A stretch of DNA of 64,000 bases, taken from positions 558,001 through 622,000 of the forward strand of contig NZ_JAATJI010000001.1 in assembly GCF_011927825.1 (NCBI RefSeq), given 5' to 3'. The position numbers and the translations under genes were made by a program. This document shows positions 45,032 to 53,398 of the stretch, in pieces (position 1 is the stretch's first letter; every line of letters starts with the position of its first letter). Source of the DNA: Polymorphobacter fuscus. Its GTDB lineage: Bacteria; Pseudomonadota; Alphaproteobacteria; Sphingomonadales; Sphingomonadaceae. The notes beneath the pieces were generated by a model. That model saw only the letters and a list, made by a program, of their open reading frames with translations. It was not told the DNA's origin and made no database searches.

Positions 45032-46222
45032 ACCCTTTGCACTTGATATCGACGTTCGGGCCGATGCCGCCGGCGCCGGTGCCTGTGGCACCAGAACCGA
45101 CACCTTGGTCCCCTCCCCCAGCCGGCTTTCGATTTCGAGCCGGCCGCGGTGGCGCTCGACGATATGCTTGACGATCGCCAGCCCGAGCCCGGTCCCGCCC
45201 ATCTTGCGCGAACGCTGCGAATCGACACGGTAGAACCGCTCGGTCAGGCGCGGCAGGTGCTCGGCGGGAATGCCATCGCCTGCATCGGCGATGGTCACCC
45301 TGACCGATGCTGGCTGGCCGGCGGCCGCCGGCTCCGGCGCGACGGTCACGGTCACGGTGGTTCCGGTCCGACCATATTTCAGCGCGTTCGAAACAAGATT
45401 GTGCAGCACCTGCAGCATCTGGTCGCGATCGGCGATCACCGGCGGCAGGTCCGGCGCCTCATGGATCTCCAGCCGCCGCTGGTCACTTTCGAACCGCATC
45501 GCCAGGGTCTTGCCGACTTCGGCGACGATGCCGCGCAGCTGCAACTGCGCCGAAGGCCGCACATGCTTGTCGATTTCGATGCGGGACAGCGACAGCAGAT
45601 CGTCGATCAGCCGCGACATCCGCTGGGCCTCTTTCTGCATGATGTCGAGAAACCGGGTCCGTGCCGGCGCATCCTCCGCCGCCGGTCCCTGCAACGTCTC
45701 GATGAAGCCCGAAAGCGTCGCCAGCGGCGTGCGCAGCTCATGGCTCGCATTGGCGACAAAATCGACCCGCATGCGTTCGGTCATGCGCGCCTGGGTGATG
45801 TCGTCGAACAGCACGAGCACATGCCCGCCCCCGGCATTGACGGCGTAGACCATCCACGCTCCGACGGCATTGCCGAGCCCGACGACCTCCCGCTGTGCGC
45901 GACCGCCCGGCACCGCCGCCTCCGCCACCGTGTCGAGCACCAACGGGTGCCGCAGCGTCAGTTGCAGGTCGCTGCCGCTGATCCGGTCGCCGAAAATGCG
46001 CCGCGCCCCGGCGTTGGCAGCCACCGCAATGAAGCCTTCGACCACCAGCGCCGGATCGACCAGTGCTTCGATGCTGACAATGTCGTGCCGCGGCGGCGGC
46101 GGCAGCGGGGCGTCGGCCACCATCGGCGGCGGTGGCCGCGACCGCCGGCCGATCAACAGGCCGACCAGCAACGCCGCAGCCGTCAGAAGGACGGTCCAGG
46201 CGCCGGGCGGCAGCGCCGTCAC
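45008..46222 (-). CDS. phoR: Phosphate-regulon sensor histidine kinase PhoR
   Basis: Inner-membrane sensor kinase of 404 residues. One hydrophobic segment (about 8-26) is followed by a PAS-like domain (about 50-145), the dimerisation helix with phosphorylated H161 in VANASHELRTPLATLSG and an ATPase domain with N-box HNLVSNALKYG (about 266-276), G1 IADAGDGIP (about 303-311) and G2 MGGTGLGLAI (about 338-347). Its GTG or ATG start at 46222 overlaps the gph stop by four bases. Together with phoB at the other end of the operon it forms the phosphate two-component system. The short input side, with a single membrane helix, fits signalling through Pst and PhoU. Confidence 0.94.
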   Translation of the reverse strand: MTALPPGAWTVLLTAAALLVGLLIGRRSRPPPPMVADAPLPPPPRHDIVSIEALVDPALVVEGFIAVAANAGARRIFGDRISGSDLQLTLRHPLVLDTVAEAAVPGGRAQREVVGLGNAVGAWMVYAVNAGGGHVLVLFDDITQARMTERMRVDFVANASHELRTPLATLSGFIETLQGPAAEDAPARTRFLDIMQKEAQRMSRLIDDLLSLSRIEIDKHVRPSAQLQLRGIVAEVGKTLAMRFESDQRRLEIHEAPDLPPVIADRDQMLQVLHNLVSNALKYGRTGTTVTVTVAPEPAAAGQPASVRVTIADAGDGIPAEHLPRLTERFYRVDSQRSRKMGGTGLGLAIVKHIVERHRGRLEIESRLGEGTKVSVLVPQAPAPAASARTSISSAKGGVTEVQQ

Positions 46223-46905
46223 CGGTTTGACCGCCCCGGGGCCAGCCGCCGCAGCGCCGGAAGCAGCGCATCATAATGGTCGATGACGATATCGGCACCC
46301 AGCGCCGCCGTCGGCCGGTCGGAAAAGCCGAAGCTGACCGCGATCACCGGGATGCCGGCCGCACGCGCCGTCGTCGTATCGGTGATCGAATCACCGACGA
46401 AAACCGTCTCCGCTGCCGCGCCACCGGCGGCGCGAATCGTCGCCAGCAGATGTTCGGGGTCGGGTTTTGGCGAAGGCACCGAATCAAACCCCAGGTTCGC
46501 GGCAAACCGCCCGTCCCAGCCCAGTGCCGTGACCAGCGCCCGTGACAACGCCACCGGCTTGTTGGTGCAGATCGCCAGGGTGCAGCCGGCCCGCGCGAGC
46601 ATGTCGAGCGCCGCTTCGACACCCGGATAGGGCCGCGAACCATCGGCGATATGGGCGGCGTAATAGTCCAGAAGCGCCGGGACACCGGCTTCGACGAGGT
46701 CCGGCGTCATCACTCCGGTCGCCGCCAGCCCGCGTTCCAGAAGCTTGCGAGCGCCATGTCCGACCATGTGACGGACATCGGCCGCAGGCACCGGCGATCG
46801 CCCCAACACGCCGAGCGCATGGTTCAGCGCGGCGCACAGGTCGGGCGCTGTATCGACAAGCGTTCCATCAAGGTCGAAGGCGACAAGCGCGGGGAGATCG
46901 GACAC
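46219..46905 (-). CDS. gph: Phosphoglycolate phosphatase (HAD family)
   Basis: A 228-residue HAD-superfamily phosphatase that removes phosphate from 2-phosphoglycolate formed in DNA repair or oxygenase reactions. HAD motif I is VAFDLDGTLVDTAPDL (8-23), motif II AICTNKP (about 106-112), motif III the lysine of SPKPDPEHL (about 144-152) and motif IV VGDSITDTTTA (about 167-177). The start is a GTG at 46905; the same frame is open far upstream over glmU but that is a chance antisense reading. It heads the phosphate operon and overlaps phoR, an uncommon placement that could also reflect phosphate recycling. Confidence 0.9.
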   Translation of the reverse strand: MSDLPALVAFDLDGTLVDTAPDLCAALNHALGVLGRSPVPAADVRHMVGHGARKLLERGLAATGVMTPDLVEAGVPALLDYYAAHIADGSRPYPGVEAALDMLARAGCTLAICTNKPVALSRALVTALGWDGRFAANLGFDSVPSPKPDPEHLLATIRAAGGAAAETVFVGDSITDTTTARAAGIPVIAVSFGFSDRPTAALGADIVIDHYDALLPALRRLAPGRSNR

Positions 46906-47046
46906 CCCCGGAACATGCGATGAGCGGCGCCGACAAGGCAATGGCCTATGTTCCAATTGCCGGTCGTGCCGACCCCTGTGGCGGCTTTGCCAGCCGGCCA
47001 GAGCGCGGGCTTCCAACTTGCGTGACGATATGGCAGGGCTGCGCGG

Positions 47047-48390
47047 GTGACACCGACCCGCCCGCTCGCCGCCATCATCCTTGCCGCTGGCCAGGGCACG
47101 CGAATGAAATCGTCGCTCCACAAGGTCCTCCACCCGATCGCTGGTAAGCCCATGGTGTTGCATCTTTTGGACAGTCTGAAGACTCTCGCGCCAGAACGCA
47201 CTGTCGTCGTCGTCGGTGCCAGGCGCGAGCAGGTCGAAACGGCTGTCGGCGGCCATGGCGCACAGATCGCCGTTCAGTCGCCGCAGCTGGGGACCGGCCA
47301 TGCCGTGCAACAGGCGCAGGCCGCACTCGCGGGCTTCGACGGCGACATCCTCATTCTGTATGGCGATGCGCCGCTGGTCAGCAGTGCAACCATGGCCCGG
47401 CTCCGCGACGCATTGGTGGACGGCGTCGACGCGGTCGTGCTCGGCTTCCACCCCGCCGAGCCCGGCGCCTATGGCCGCATCATCGCCGACGGCGACCGGA
47501 TCGCCAAAATGGTCGAATACAAGGATGCGACACTGCAGGAACGGGCGGTAACGCTCTGCAATTCCGGGCTGATGGCCGTGCGATCCGCGGCGTTGTTCGC
47601 GCTCCTTGCGCGGGTCGGCAATGCCAATGCCGCCGGCGAATATTATCTGCCCGACATCGTCGGTCTGATCATCGGCGATGGCGGCATCGCCCGGGTCATC
47701 GAAACCGAGGCCGGCGAAGTCGCCGGTGTCAATTCCCGCGGCGAATTGGCGGGGTTGGAAGCAGCCTGGCAGGATCGCCGCCGCGCCGCCGCCATGGCCG
47801 ATGGTGTTACGCTGATCGACCCGGGAAGCGTGTTTTTCGCCCATGACACGGTGATCGCCAGCGACGTTACGGTGGAACCCTTTGTCGTGTTCGGCCCCGG
47901 CGTCCGCATCGCCAGCGGCACCATCATCCACGGCCACAGCCACATCGAGGGTGCCGACATCGGGGAAGGCTGCAACATTGGACCATTTGCACGCCTGCGC
48001 CCCGGCACCCGAGTTGGCGCCAGCGCGCGCATCGGCAACTTCGTCGAGACCAAGAAGGCGGTGCTCGGCGCGGGGGCAAAGGCAAATCACCTGACCTATC
48101 TGGGCGACGCCACTGTCGGCGCCGGCGCCAACATCGGTGCCGGCACGATTACATGCAATTACGACGGATTCTTGAAATACAGCACTAATATCGGTGCTGG
48201 TGCTTTCATCGGATCCAACTCGGCACTCGTCGCCCCGGTGACAATCGGGGACGGTGCCATCGTCGCCGCCGGTTCGGTCATCACCGCCGACGTCAGCGCC
48301 GACGCGCTGGCGCTTGTCCGCCCGGCTCAGGTTGAAAAGCCCGGCTGGGCCGCCACATTCCGCCGCATCATGGCGGCAAGAAAGGCCTGA
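47047..48390 (+). CDS. glmU: Bifunctional UDP-N-acetylglucosamine synthase GlmU
   Basis: Carries out the last two steps to UDP-GlcNAc: acetylation of GlcN-1-P and uridylylation. The 447 residues have the N-terminal uridylyltransferase motif LAAGQGTRMKSSLHKVLHP (12-30) and a C-terminal left-handed beta-helix of hexapeptide repeats (about 240-425), including KANHLTYLGDATVGAGANIG. It starts with GTG at 47047 and is divergent from gph across 141 bp. glmS follows after only five bases, so the two make one operon for peptidoglycan and lipopolysaccharide precursors. Confidence 0.97.
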   Translation: MTPTRPLAAIILAAGQGTRMKSSLHKVLHPIAGKPMVLHLLDSLKTLAPERTVVVVGARREQVETAVGGHGAQIAVQSPQLGTGHAVQQAQAALAGFDGDILILYGDAPLVSSATMARLRDALVDGVDAVVLGFHPAEPGAYGRIIADGDRIAKMVEYKDATLQERAVTLCNSGLMAVRSAALFALLARVGNANAAGEYYLPDIVGLIIGDGGIARVIETEAGEVAGVNSRGELAGLEAAWQDRRRAAAMADGVTLIDPGSVFFAHDTVIASDVTVEPFVVFGPGVRIASGTIIHGHSHIEGADIGEGCNIGPFARLRPGTRVGASARIGNFVETKKAVLGAGAKANHLTYLGDATVGAGANIGAGTITCNYDGFLKYSTNIGAGAFIGSNSALVAPVTIGDGAIVAAGSVITADVSADALALVRPAQVEKPGWAATFRRIMAARKA

Positions 48391-48395
48391 CGCGA

Positions 48396-50219
48396 ATGTG
48401 CGGCATCATCGGCATCATTTCGCACCGGCCGGTCGCCGACCGCCTCGTCGATGGTCTGCGCCGGCTCGAATATCGCGGCTATGATTCGTCAGGCGTGGCG
48501 ACGATCCACGATGGTGGGCTCGATCGCCGCCGTGCCGAAGGCAAGCTCGACAATCTGGTCAAGGTGCTCGGCGCCGATCCGCTTCCCGGGGACATCGGCA
48601 TCGCGCATACCCGCTGGGCAACGCATGGCGCGCCGACAACCGACAACGCGCATCCGCACGCCACAGAGGCGGTCTCGCTCGTCCACAACGGCATCATCGA
48701 GAATTTCAAGGCGTTGCGCGCCGAAGTCCTCGCCGCCGGCCGCGTGCTCGCGTCCGCAACCGATACCGAAGTGGTCGCGCATCTCCTGACCATGGCCGTC
48801 GAAGCCGGCGCAACCCCGGATGCGGCGGTTGCGGCAACGCTCAAGCGCCTGCATGGCGCTTTCAGCTTCGCCATATTGTTCGCTGCCGACACCGGCGTCA
48901 TGTACGGCGCGCGCCGCGGCTCACCGCTTGTCCTTGGCTATGGCGATGGCGAGATGTTCCTGGGGTCGGACGCGCTCGGCCTTGCTCCCTTCACCAATCG
49001 CATCGCCTATCTCGAAGAAGGCGATTGGGTGCGCCTCAGCCGCGATGGCGCCCAGGTGTTCGACAGCAACGACCAGCCCGTCATCCGCCCGATCATCATT
49101 TCATCGGCTTCGGCGGCCGTGATCGAAAAGGGCAACTACCGCCACTTCATGGAGAAGGAAATCCACGAACAGCCAATCGTCGTGGCGCAGACCCTTGGCG
49201 CCTATCTCGATCCGCTCGCCGAAACCGTTTCGCTGCCCGCGCTGCCTTTCGACCTTGCCGAGGTGAAGCGCATCCAGATCGTCGCCTGCGGCACCGCACT
49301 GCTCGCCGGCCAGGTCGCGACCTATTGGCTGGAGGAACTCGCTCGCGTCCCCGTGCAGATCGAGAACGCCAGCGAATTCCGTTATCGCGATCCGGTGTAC
49401 GAACCCGGCGGCCTGGCGCTGTTCATCTCGCAATCGGGCGAAACCGCCGACACGCTGGCGGCGCTGCGTCATGCCAAGGCCGGCGGCCAGTTCATCGCCG
49501 CCGTCGTCAACGTAGCCTCCTCCACTATGGCGCGGGAAGCCGACCTGCTGCTGCCCACCCATGCCGGGCCCGAAGTGGGCGTCGCCAGCACCAAGGCCTT
49601 CACCTGCCAACTCGCCGTGCTCGCGGCCTTTGCCATCGCGCTCGGCAAGGCCAAGGGCCGGGTCGACGCCGCCACCGAAGCCCGCCACGTCCGCCTGCTG
49701 ACCGAGGTCCCGGCCGCGATGAACGCTGCCATGGCCGCCGAAGACACGATCACCTCGCTCGCCGTGTCGCTCAGCAAGGCGCGCGATATCCTCTACATCG
49801 GCCGCGGCCCCGACTATCCGATGGCAATGGAAGGCGCGTTGAAGCTGAAGGAAATCAGCTATATTCACGCAGAAGGTTATGCTGCGGGTGAACTCAAGCA
49901 CGGCCCCATCGCGCTGATCGACGAAAATGTTCCTGTAATCGTCATCGCGCCCTCAGGCCCGCGCTTCGACAAGACGGTATCAAACATGCAGGAAGTCATG
50001 GCGCGCGGTGGCCAGGTCTGTCTGCTGTCGGATGCGGCCGGGCTGGTCGAGCATGGCGCCAGTGCTGCCGCCAGCATATTGATGCCGACGGTCGATCCGT
50101 TCATCAGCCCGTTGATCACCGCAGTCCCGATCCAGCTGCTCGCCTATCATGTCGCATTGGCAAAGGGCACCGATGTCGACCAGCCGCGCAACCTCGCCAA
50201 ATCGGTGACCGTCGAATAA
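48396..50219 (+). CDS. glmS: Glutamine-fructose-6-phosphate aminotransferase GlmS
   Basis: Makes glucosamine 6-phosphate from fructose 6-phosphate and glutamine, the first step of hexosamine synthesis. After removal of Met the nucleophile is C2 in CGIIGII. The 607 residues have the glutaminase domain (1-240; RYSSGVA region and HTRWATHG near 71-78) and two SIS isomerase domains (about 280-600; ISQSGETADTLAAL near 346-359, EGALKLKEISYIHAE near 478-492, and the C-terminal DQPRNLAKSVTVE). It lies five bases after glmU. No glmS riboswitch is present, nor is one expected in proteobacteria. Confidence 0.98.
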   Translation: MCGIIGIISHRPVADRLVDGLRRLEYRGYDSSGVATIHDGGLDRRRAEGKLDNLVKVLGADPLPGDIGIAHTRWATHGAPTTDNAHPHATEAVSLVHNGIIENFKALRAEVLAAGRVLASATDTEVVAHLLTMAVEAGATPDAAVAATLKRLHGAFSFAILFAADTGVMYGARRGSPLVLGYGDGEMFLGSDALGLAPFTNRIAYLEEGDWVRLSRDGAQVFDSNDQPVIRPIIISSASAAVIEKGNYRHFMEKEIHEQPIVVAQTLGAYLDPLAETVSLPALPFDLAEVKRIQIVACGTALLAGQVATYWLEELARVPVQIENASEFRYRDPVYEPGGLALFISQSGETADTLAALRHAKAGGQFIAAVVNVASSTMAREADLLLPTHAGPEVGVASTKAFTCQLAVLAAFAIALGKAKGRVDAATEARHVRLLTEVPAAMNAAMAAEDTITSLAVSLSKARDILYIGRGPDYPMAMEGALKLKEISYIHAEGYAAGELKHGPIALIDENVPVIVIAPSGPRFDKTVSNMQEVMARGGQVCLLSDAAGLVEHGASAAASILMPTVDPFISPLITAVPIQLLAYHVALAKGTDVDQPRNLAKSVTVE

Positions 50220-50226
50220 CGTCGCG

Positions 50227-50625
50227 CTATTGCGCGGCGATCAGTTCGACTTCGAACAACAATGTCGCGCCGGGCGGAATGTCGCCACCGGCGCCGCGTT
50301 CGCCATAGCCGGCGGCGGGCGGCACCAGCAGTGTGCGCTTGCCGCCGACCTTCATGCCGGCCACGCCTTCATCCCAGCCCAGAATGACCTGGCCGGTCCC
50401 AAGCTGGAACACAAAGGGTTCGCCGCGGTCGCGCGAGCTGTCGAACTTCTTGCCGCGCATGCCATCCTGCCACAGCCAGCCGGTATAGTGCACGGCAACC
50501 ATCTGGCCGGGCATTGCCTCGGCGCCCTTTCCCGGCGCCACATCAGTGGCACGGGTGCCGCCCGGCAGGACGATCGGTGCGGCGGCAACGGCAGCCGCTG
50601 CAATGGCGATGGCAGCAATGGGCAT
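50227..50625 (-). CDS. FKBP-type peptidyl-prolyl isomerase
   Basis: A 132-residue isomerase with a short hydrophobic N-terminus (MPIAAIAIAAAAVAAAPIVL), probably a signal peptide or anchor, so it acts in the periplasm. The FKBP fold is clear: VHYTGWLWQDG (45-55), KKFDSSRDRGEPFVFQLGTG (about 59-78), VILGWDEGVAGMKVGGKRTL (about 80-99) and the closing GATLLFEVELI. It is convergent with glmS (seven bases between stops) and follows the dienelactone-hydrolase-like gene after five bases. It should help fold exported proteins. Confidence 0.92.
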   Translation of the reverse strand: MPIAAIAIAAAAVAAAPIVLPGGTRATDVAPGKGAEAMPGQMVAVHYTGWLWQDGMRGKKFDSSRDRGEPFVFQLGTGQVILGWDEGVAGMKVGGKRTLLVPPAAGYGERGAGGDIPPGATLLFEVELIAAQ

Positions 50626-50630
50626 GTCTG

Positions 50631-51419
50631 TCAGGCTCCTGTGGGTGTCAGGCCGAGGCGATGGCCGAAAAACGCGATGGTGCGCGTTTCCGCTTCTTTC
50701 CCAGGCCCGCTTTCGGGAAGATGAATGGTGAGCACCGAATGGGGCGACAGGCCGGTGCCCGGTCGGGCGTCGGCGTCGTCGAGATCGATCCGTTCGAAGC
50801 GGTCGCCGAATTCGCGGGCATAACGGTCGAACCGCGCATCAGGAACATTGCGATCCGATTTGTAGCGCAGGCCCAGCAGGGTCAGGTCCTCCGTTGCGAA
50901 TCGACGGCGGGCACAGGCGATCTCGTCGGCACTGGCATCGATCACGCCCTTGCTGCCGCCGATCGCAGGCATGGACGGTTGGGAAAGCACCGGCGCGATC
51001 ACCGCCGGCTCGGTCATCATCGCCAGCGCAAAGCCGCCCGTGAAGCACATGCCGATGGCGCCGACCCCCGGGCCGCCGCATTCGGCATGAGCGTAGCGCG
51101 CCAGCGCGCGCAGCCAATCGACGATCGGACTCGACCGGCCACCCCTCCAGATGTTGAATTCGCGCCGCACGCAAATGGCCCCGGCGATCGATCGCAGCGC
51201 ATAGGCCTTGCTCGCCGGCTTGCCGGGCGTCCCGAACAAGCTGGGCAGGAACACCGTCATCCCCGCTGCGACCAGCCGGTCGGCGAAGGCGAAGACCTGC
51301 GGGTGTAAACCCGGGATCTCGTGGATGACAATGACTGCGGGCCCATTGCCGCGCCGATACACCGGCCGCGTCCACGGCGCTGCGGTGAAATCGCTCACGG
51401 CATAATCGACCATCGGCAT
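50631..51419 (-). CDS. Dienelactone hydrolase family protein
   Basis: An alpha/beta hydrolase of 262 residues with a cysteine nucleophile, C125, in GAIGMCFTGGFAL (120-132), and the opening VIVIHEIPGLHP (29-40). These are marks of the dienelactone hydrolase family, some of which open chloroaromatic lactones while most have unknown substrates. The middle region after residue 65 differs from classic ClcD, so no pathway is claimed. It begins at 51419, about 50 bp after tRNA-Lys in the direction of transcription, and the FKBP gene follows after five bases; the two likely share a message. Confidence 0.87.
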   Translation of the reverse strand: MPMVDYAVSDFTAAPWTRPVYRRGNGPAVIVIHEIPGLHPQVFAFADRLVAAGMTVFLPSLFGTPGKPASKAYALRSIAGAICVRREFNIWRGGRSSPIVDWLRALARYAHAECGGPGVGAIGMCFTGGFALAMMTEPAVIAPVLSQPSMPAIGGSKGVIDASADEIACARRRFATEDLTLLGLRYKSDRNVPDARFDRYAREFGDRFERIDLDDADARPGTGLSPHSVLTIHLPESGPGKEAETRTIAFFGHRLGLTPTGA

Positions 51420-51469
51420 CGTCGTCGCTCCCGTTGCGGGCTATTCGCAGATGGCACGCAAACAGGAAA

Positions 51470-51545
51470 TGGTGGGCCCAGCGGGATTCGAACCCGCGAC
51501 CTAGCGCTTAAAAGGCGCGCGCTCTACCGATTGAGCTATGGGCCC
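51470..51545 (-). tRNA. tRNA-Lys (anticodon UUU)
   Basis: Minus strand: acceptor GGGCCCA/TGGGCCC, D-arm GCTC/GAGC, anticodon loop CTTTTAA (anticodon TTT), T-arm GCGGGTTCGAATCCCGC and an encoded CCA at 51470-51472. Its first ten bases are also the last ten bases of folK, including the folK TAG stop built from tRNA positions 8-10. It may be processed from the folK transcript or have a promoter inside folK; no clear separate promoter was seen. Confidence 0.97.
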
Positions 51546-52048
51546 ACACGTTTTGCAACGTGGACGCGGCCTTTAGGACGCATCGCCCGCGCGCGCAACT
51601 GCCTGACGGTCGCATGACGCAGCGGATGCCGCCAATCGGGCGCAATTTCGACCAGCGGATCGAGGACGAAGCGTCGGTCCGCCATCCGCGGATGCGGCAC
51701 TTGCAGTGCCCCCGAGGCAACAACGGCATCCCCCGCCGCAATGATGTCGAGATCGAGCACCCGGTCCCCCCAGCGCTTGCCGCCGCGCCGGCCGAAGTCG
51801 CGCTCGATCGCCTTGATGATGCCGAGCACGGCGCCCGGCGGCAGCGACGATGACACCGCAACAGCTGCATTGGCAAACCGCCGCCCGCCCGGCCCCAGCG
51901 GCGCGGTGGCATGGATGCGCGATTGCGCGGTGACCGCGAGGCCGTGCGCTGTCATCGCGCGCATCGCTGCCAGCACCACCGCTTCCGGCCGGCCATGGCG
52001 GCCGTGGCGCCGGTTGGACCCCAGCGCGATCAGGATGGTTGTTTCCAT
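51536..52048 (-). CDS. folK: HPPK: hydroxymethyldihydropteridine diphosphokinase
   Basis: Transfers pyrophosphate from ATP to 6-hydroxymethyl-dihydropterin in folate synthesis. The 170 residues show LIALGSNRRH (7-16), the substrate region ATAPLGPGGRRFANAAV (about 48-63) and the ATP/metal motif RWGDRVLDLDIIAAG (about 92-106), which match HPPK. The last codons run into the tRNA-Lys gene on the same strand, so the stop codon lies inside the tRNA. It is divergent from the uracil-DNA glycosylase gene, 28 bases apart. No other folate gene is adjacent. Confidence 0.93.
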   Translation of the reverse strand: METTILIALGSNRRHGRHGRPEAVVLAAMRAMTAHGLAVTAQSRIHATAPLGPGGRRFANAAVAVSSSLPPGAVLGIIKAIERDFGRRGGKRWGDRVLDLDIIAAGDAVVASGALQVPHPRMADRRFVLDPLVEIAPDWRHPLRHATVRQLRARAMRPKGRVHVAKRVGP

Positions 52049-52076
52049 GTGCGCGCATCGCCTACACGCTTGCCCG

Positions 52077-52766
52077 ATGGAAATCGACGCAGCATCCCTA
52101 CCCGCCCCGCATTTGCCCTATCCGGTCTACCAGCTTCGCCCCGGCGACGCCCCGCGTGACTGCCCGCTCTGCCCCCGGCTGGTGGCGATGCGCACCGATC
52201 TGCGCGTCAAGCATCCAGGCTGGTGGAATGCTCCGGTGCCGGGGTTCGGAGACCCCGATGCCTGGCTGGCAGTGACCGGCCTCGCCCCCGGCGTCCGCGG
52301 CGCCAACCGCACCGGGCGGCCTTTCACCGGCGATGGCGCGGGCGTGTTGCTCTACAACACGCTGATCAAATTCGGGTTGGCGCACGGCACCTACGCCGCC
52401 AATGTCGAGGATGGCGTGATGCTCGACGGCATTTTCATCACCAACGCCGTGCGCTGCGTGCCCCCCGGCAACAAGCCGGACACCGCCGAAATCCACAATT
52501 GCCGGCCCTATCTCGTCGAACACTACCGCGGCCTGCCCAATCTGAAGGTCGTCATCGCGCTCGGCGGGACGGCGCATCAGTCGGCCGTCAAGGCACTCGG
52601 CGGCAAGCTGCCAAAGACTCCGTTCGGCCATGGGGCGGTGCACCGGCTTCACACCGGTTACACCATCATCGACAGCTATCACTGCTCGCAGCTCAACACC
52701 AACACCGGCCGGTTGACGACACCGATGTTCGAAGCGGTGTTCGAAGCGGCGCTCGCGATGAAGTGA
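52077..52766 (+). CDS. Uracil-DNA glycosylase, family 5 type
   Basis: Removes uracil, and in this family often hypoxanthine, from DNA. The 229 residues carry the family-5 (UDGb) motif A GLAPGVRGANRTGRPF (68-83), the four cysteines for a 4Fe-4S cluster (C29 and C32 in DCPLCPRL, then AVRCVPPGNKP and HNCRPYL), and motif B with an active-site histidine in SYHCSQLNTNTG near 202-213. ATG at 52077 is used because it follows the divergent folK start closely and gives the normal length. Its TGA overlaps the ATG of the YqaJ-like nuclease gene, so they are coupled. Confidence 0.92.
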   Translation: MEIDAASLPAPHLPYPVYQLRPGDAPRDCPLCPRLVAMRTDLRVKHPGWWNAPVPGFGDPDAWLAVTGLAPGVRGANRTGRPFTGDGAGVLLYNTLIKFGLAHGTYAANVEDGVMLDGIFITNAVRCVPPGNKPDTAEIHNCRPYLVEHYRGLPNLKVVIALGGTAHQSAVKALGGKLPKTPFGHGAVHRLHTGYTIIDSYHCSQLNTNTGRLTTPMFEAVFEAALAMK

Positions 52767-53398
52767 TGTACGAAATTGTCGACCTGCAACAGGGCAGCGC
52801 CGATTGGCTGCGCTGGCGGCACGACGGTATCGGCGCCTCCGACGCAGCGGCGCTCATGGGGCAGAATCCCTGGCGCAGCCCCGGCGCGCTATTTGCCGAA
52901 AAGGTCGCGCCGCCACGCTATGGCGCCCAGCGCCGGCAGCGGCCGCTGCCGGCGGTGGCGGACCTGTTCGGGACAGCGCCGGTCCGCGAAGACAATGGCC
53001 TGGAAGCGCAGGCACGACGGCTGTACCGCCAGCGCCACGGCAGCGACGTGGTGCCGGTCTGCCTCGCTTCGACCGACCGCCCGTGGCAGCGCGCCAGCCT
53101 CGATGGTGCCGACCTTGCCACCGGGCGCCTGCTCGAAATCAAATGCGGCGCCGCTACCTATGCTGCCGTGGCACAATCCGGCCGCGTCCCCGCACATTAC
53201 ATCGGCCAGTTGCAGCAAACCCTGGCCGTCACCGGCCTCGAAACGATCGACTTCTGGGTCTGGCTGCCCGGGCGGCCGCCCCTGCTGATCACCGAACGGC
53301 GGGACGACGTGTATATTGCCGAACTGAACCGCCGCGGCGCCGCCTTCTGGCAGCGTGTGCAACAGGCGCGTCAGACGTCCTGCGCCAGCCGTCCATAG
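52766..53398 (+). CDS. YqaJ-like recombinase/exonuclease domain protein
   Basis: A 210-residue protein with the YqaJ/lambda-exonuclease fold. Seen are QQGSADWLRWRHDGIGASDA (8-27) with the conserved RxxGIGASD start, and the metal-binding D113 in ASLDGAD and E124-x-K126 in LLEIKCG. It should cut DNA from 5' ends in a Mg2+-dependent way. Family members come from phages but also stand alone in bacterial genomes; no phage genes are nearby here. It is translationally coupled to the family-5 glycosylase, an uncommon pair which suggests a role after base removal. It overlaps the end of the convergent aguB gene by 28 bases. Confidence 0.88.
   Translation: MYEIVDLQQGSADWLRWRHDGIGASDAAALMGQNPWRSPGALFAEKVAPPRYGAQRRQRPLPAVADLFGTAPVREDNGLEAQARRLYRQRHGSDVVPVCLASTDRPWQRASLDGADLATGRLLEIKCGAATYAAVAQSGRVPAHYIGQLQQTLAVTGLETIDFWVWLPGRPPLLITERRDDVYIAELNRRGAAFWQRVQQARQTSCASRP

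Noticed and set aside
46906..48090. Upstream extension of the gph frame over glmU
   Set aside because: The extended part lies antisense to glmU and has no known domain; the HAD motif starts a few residues after the GTG at 46905.
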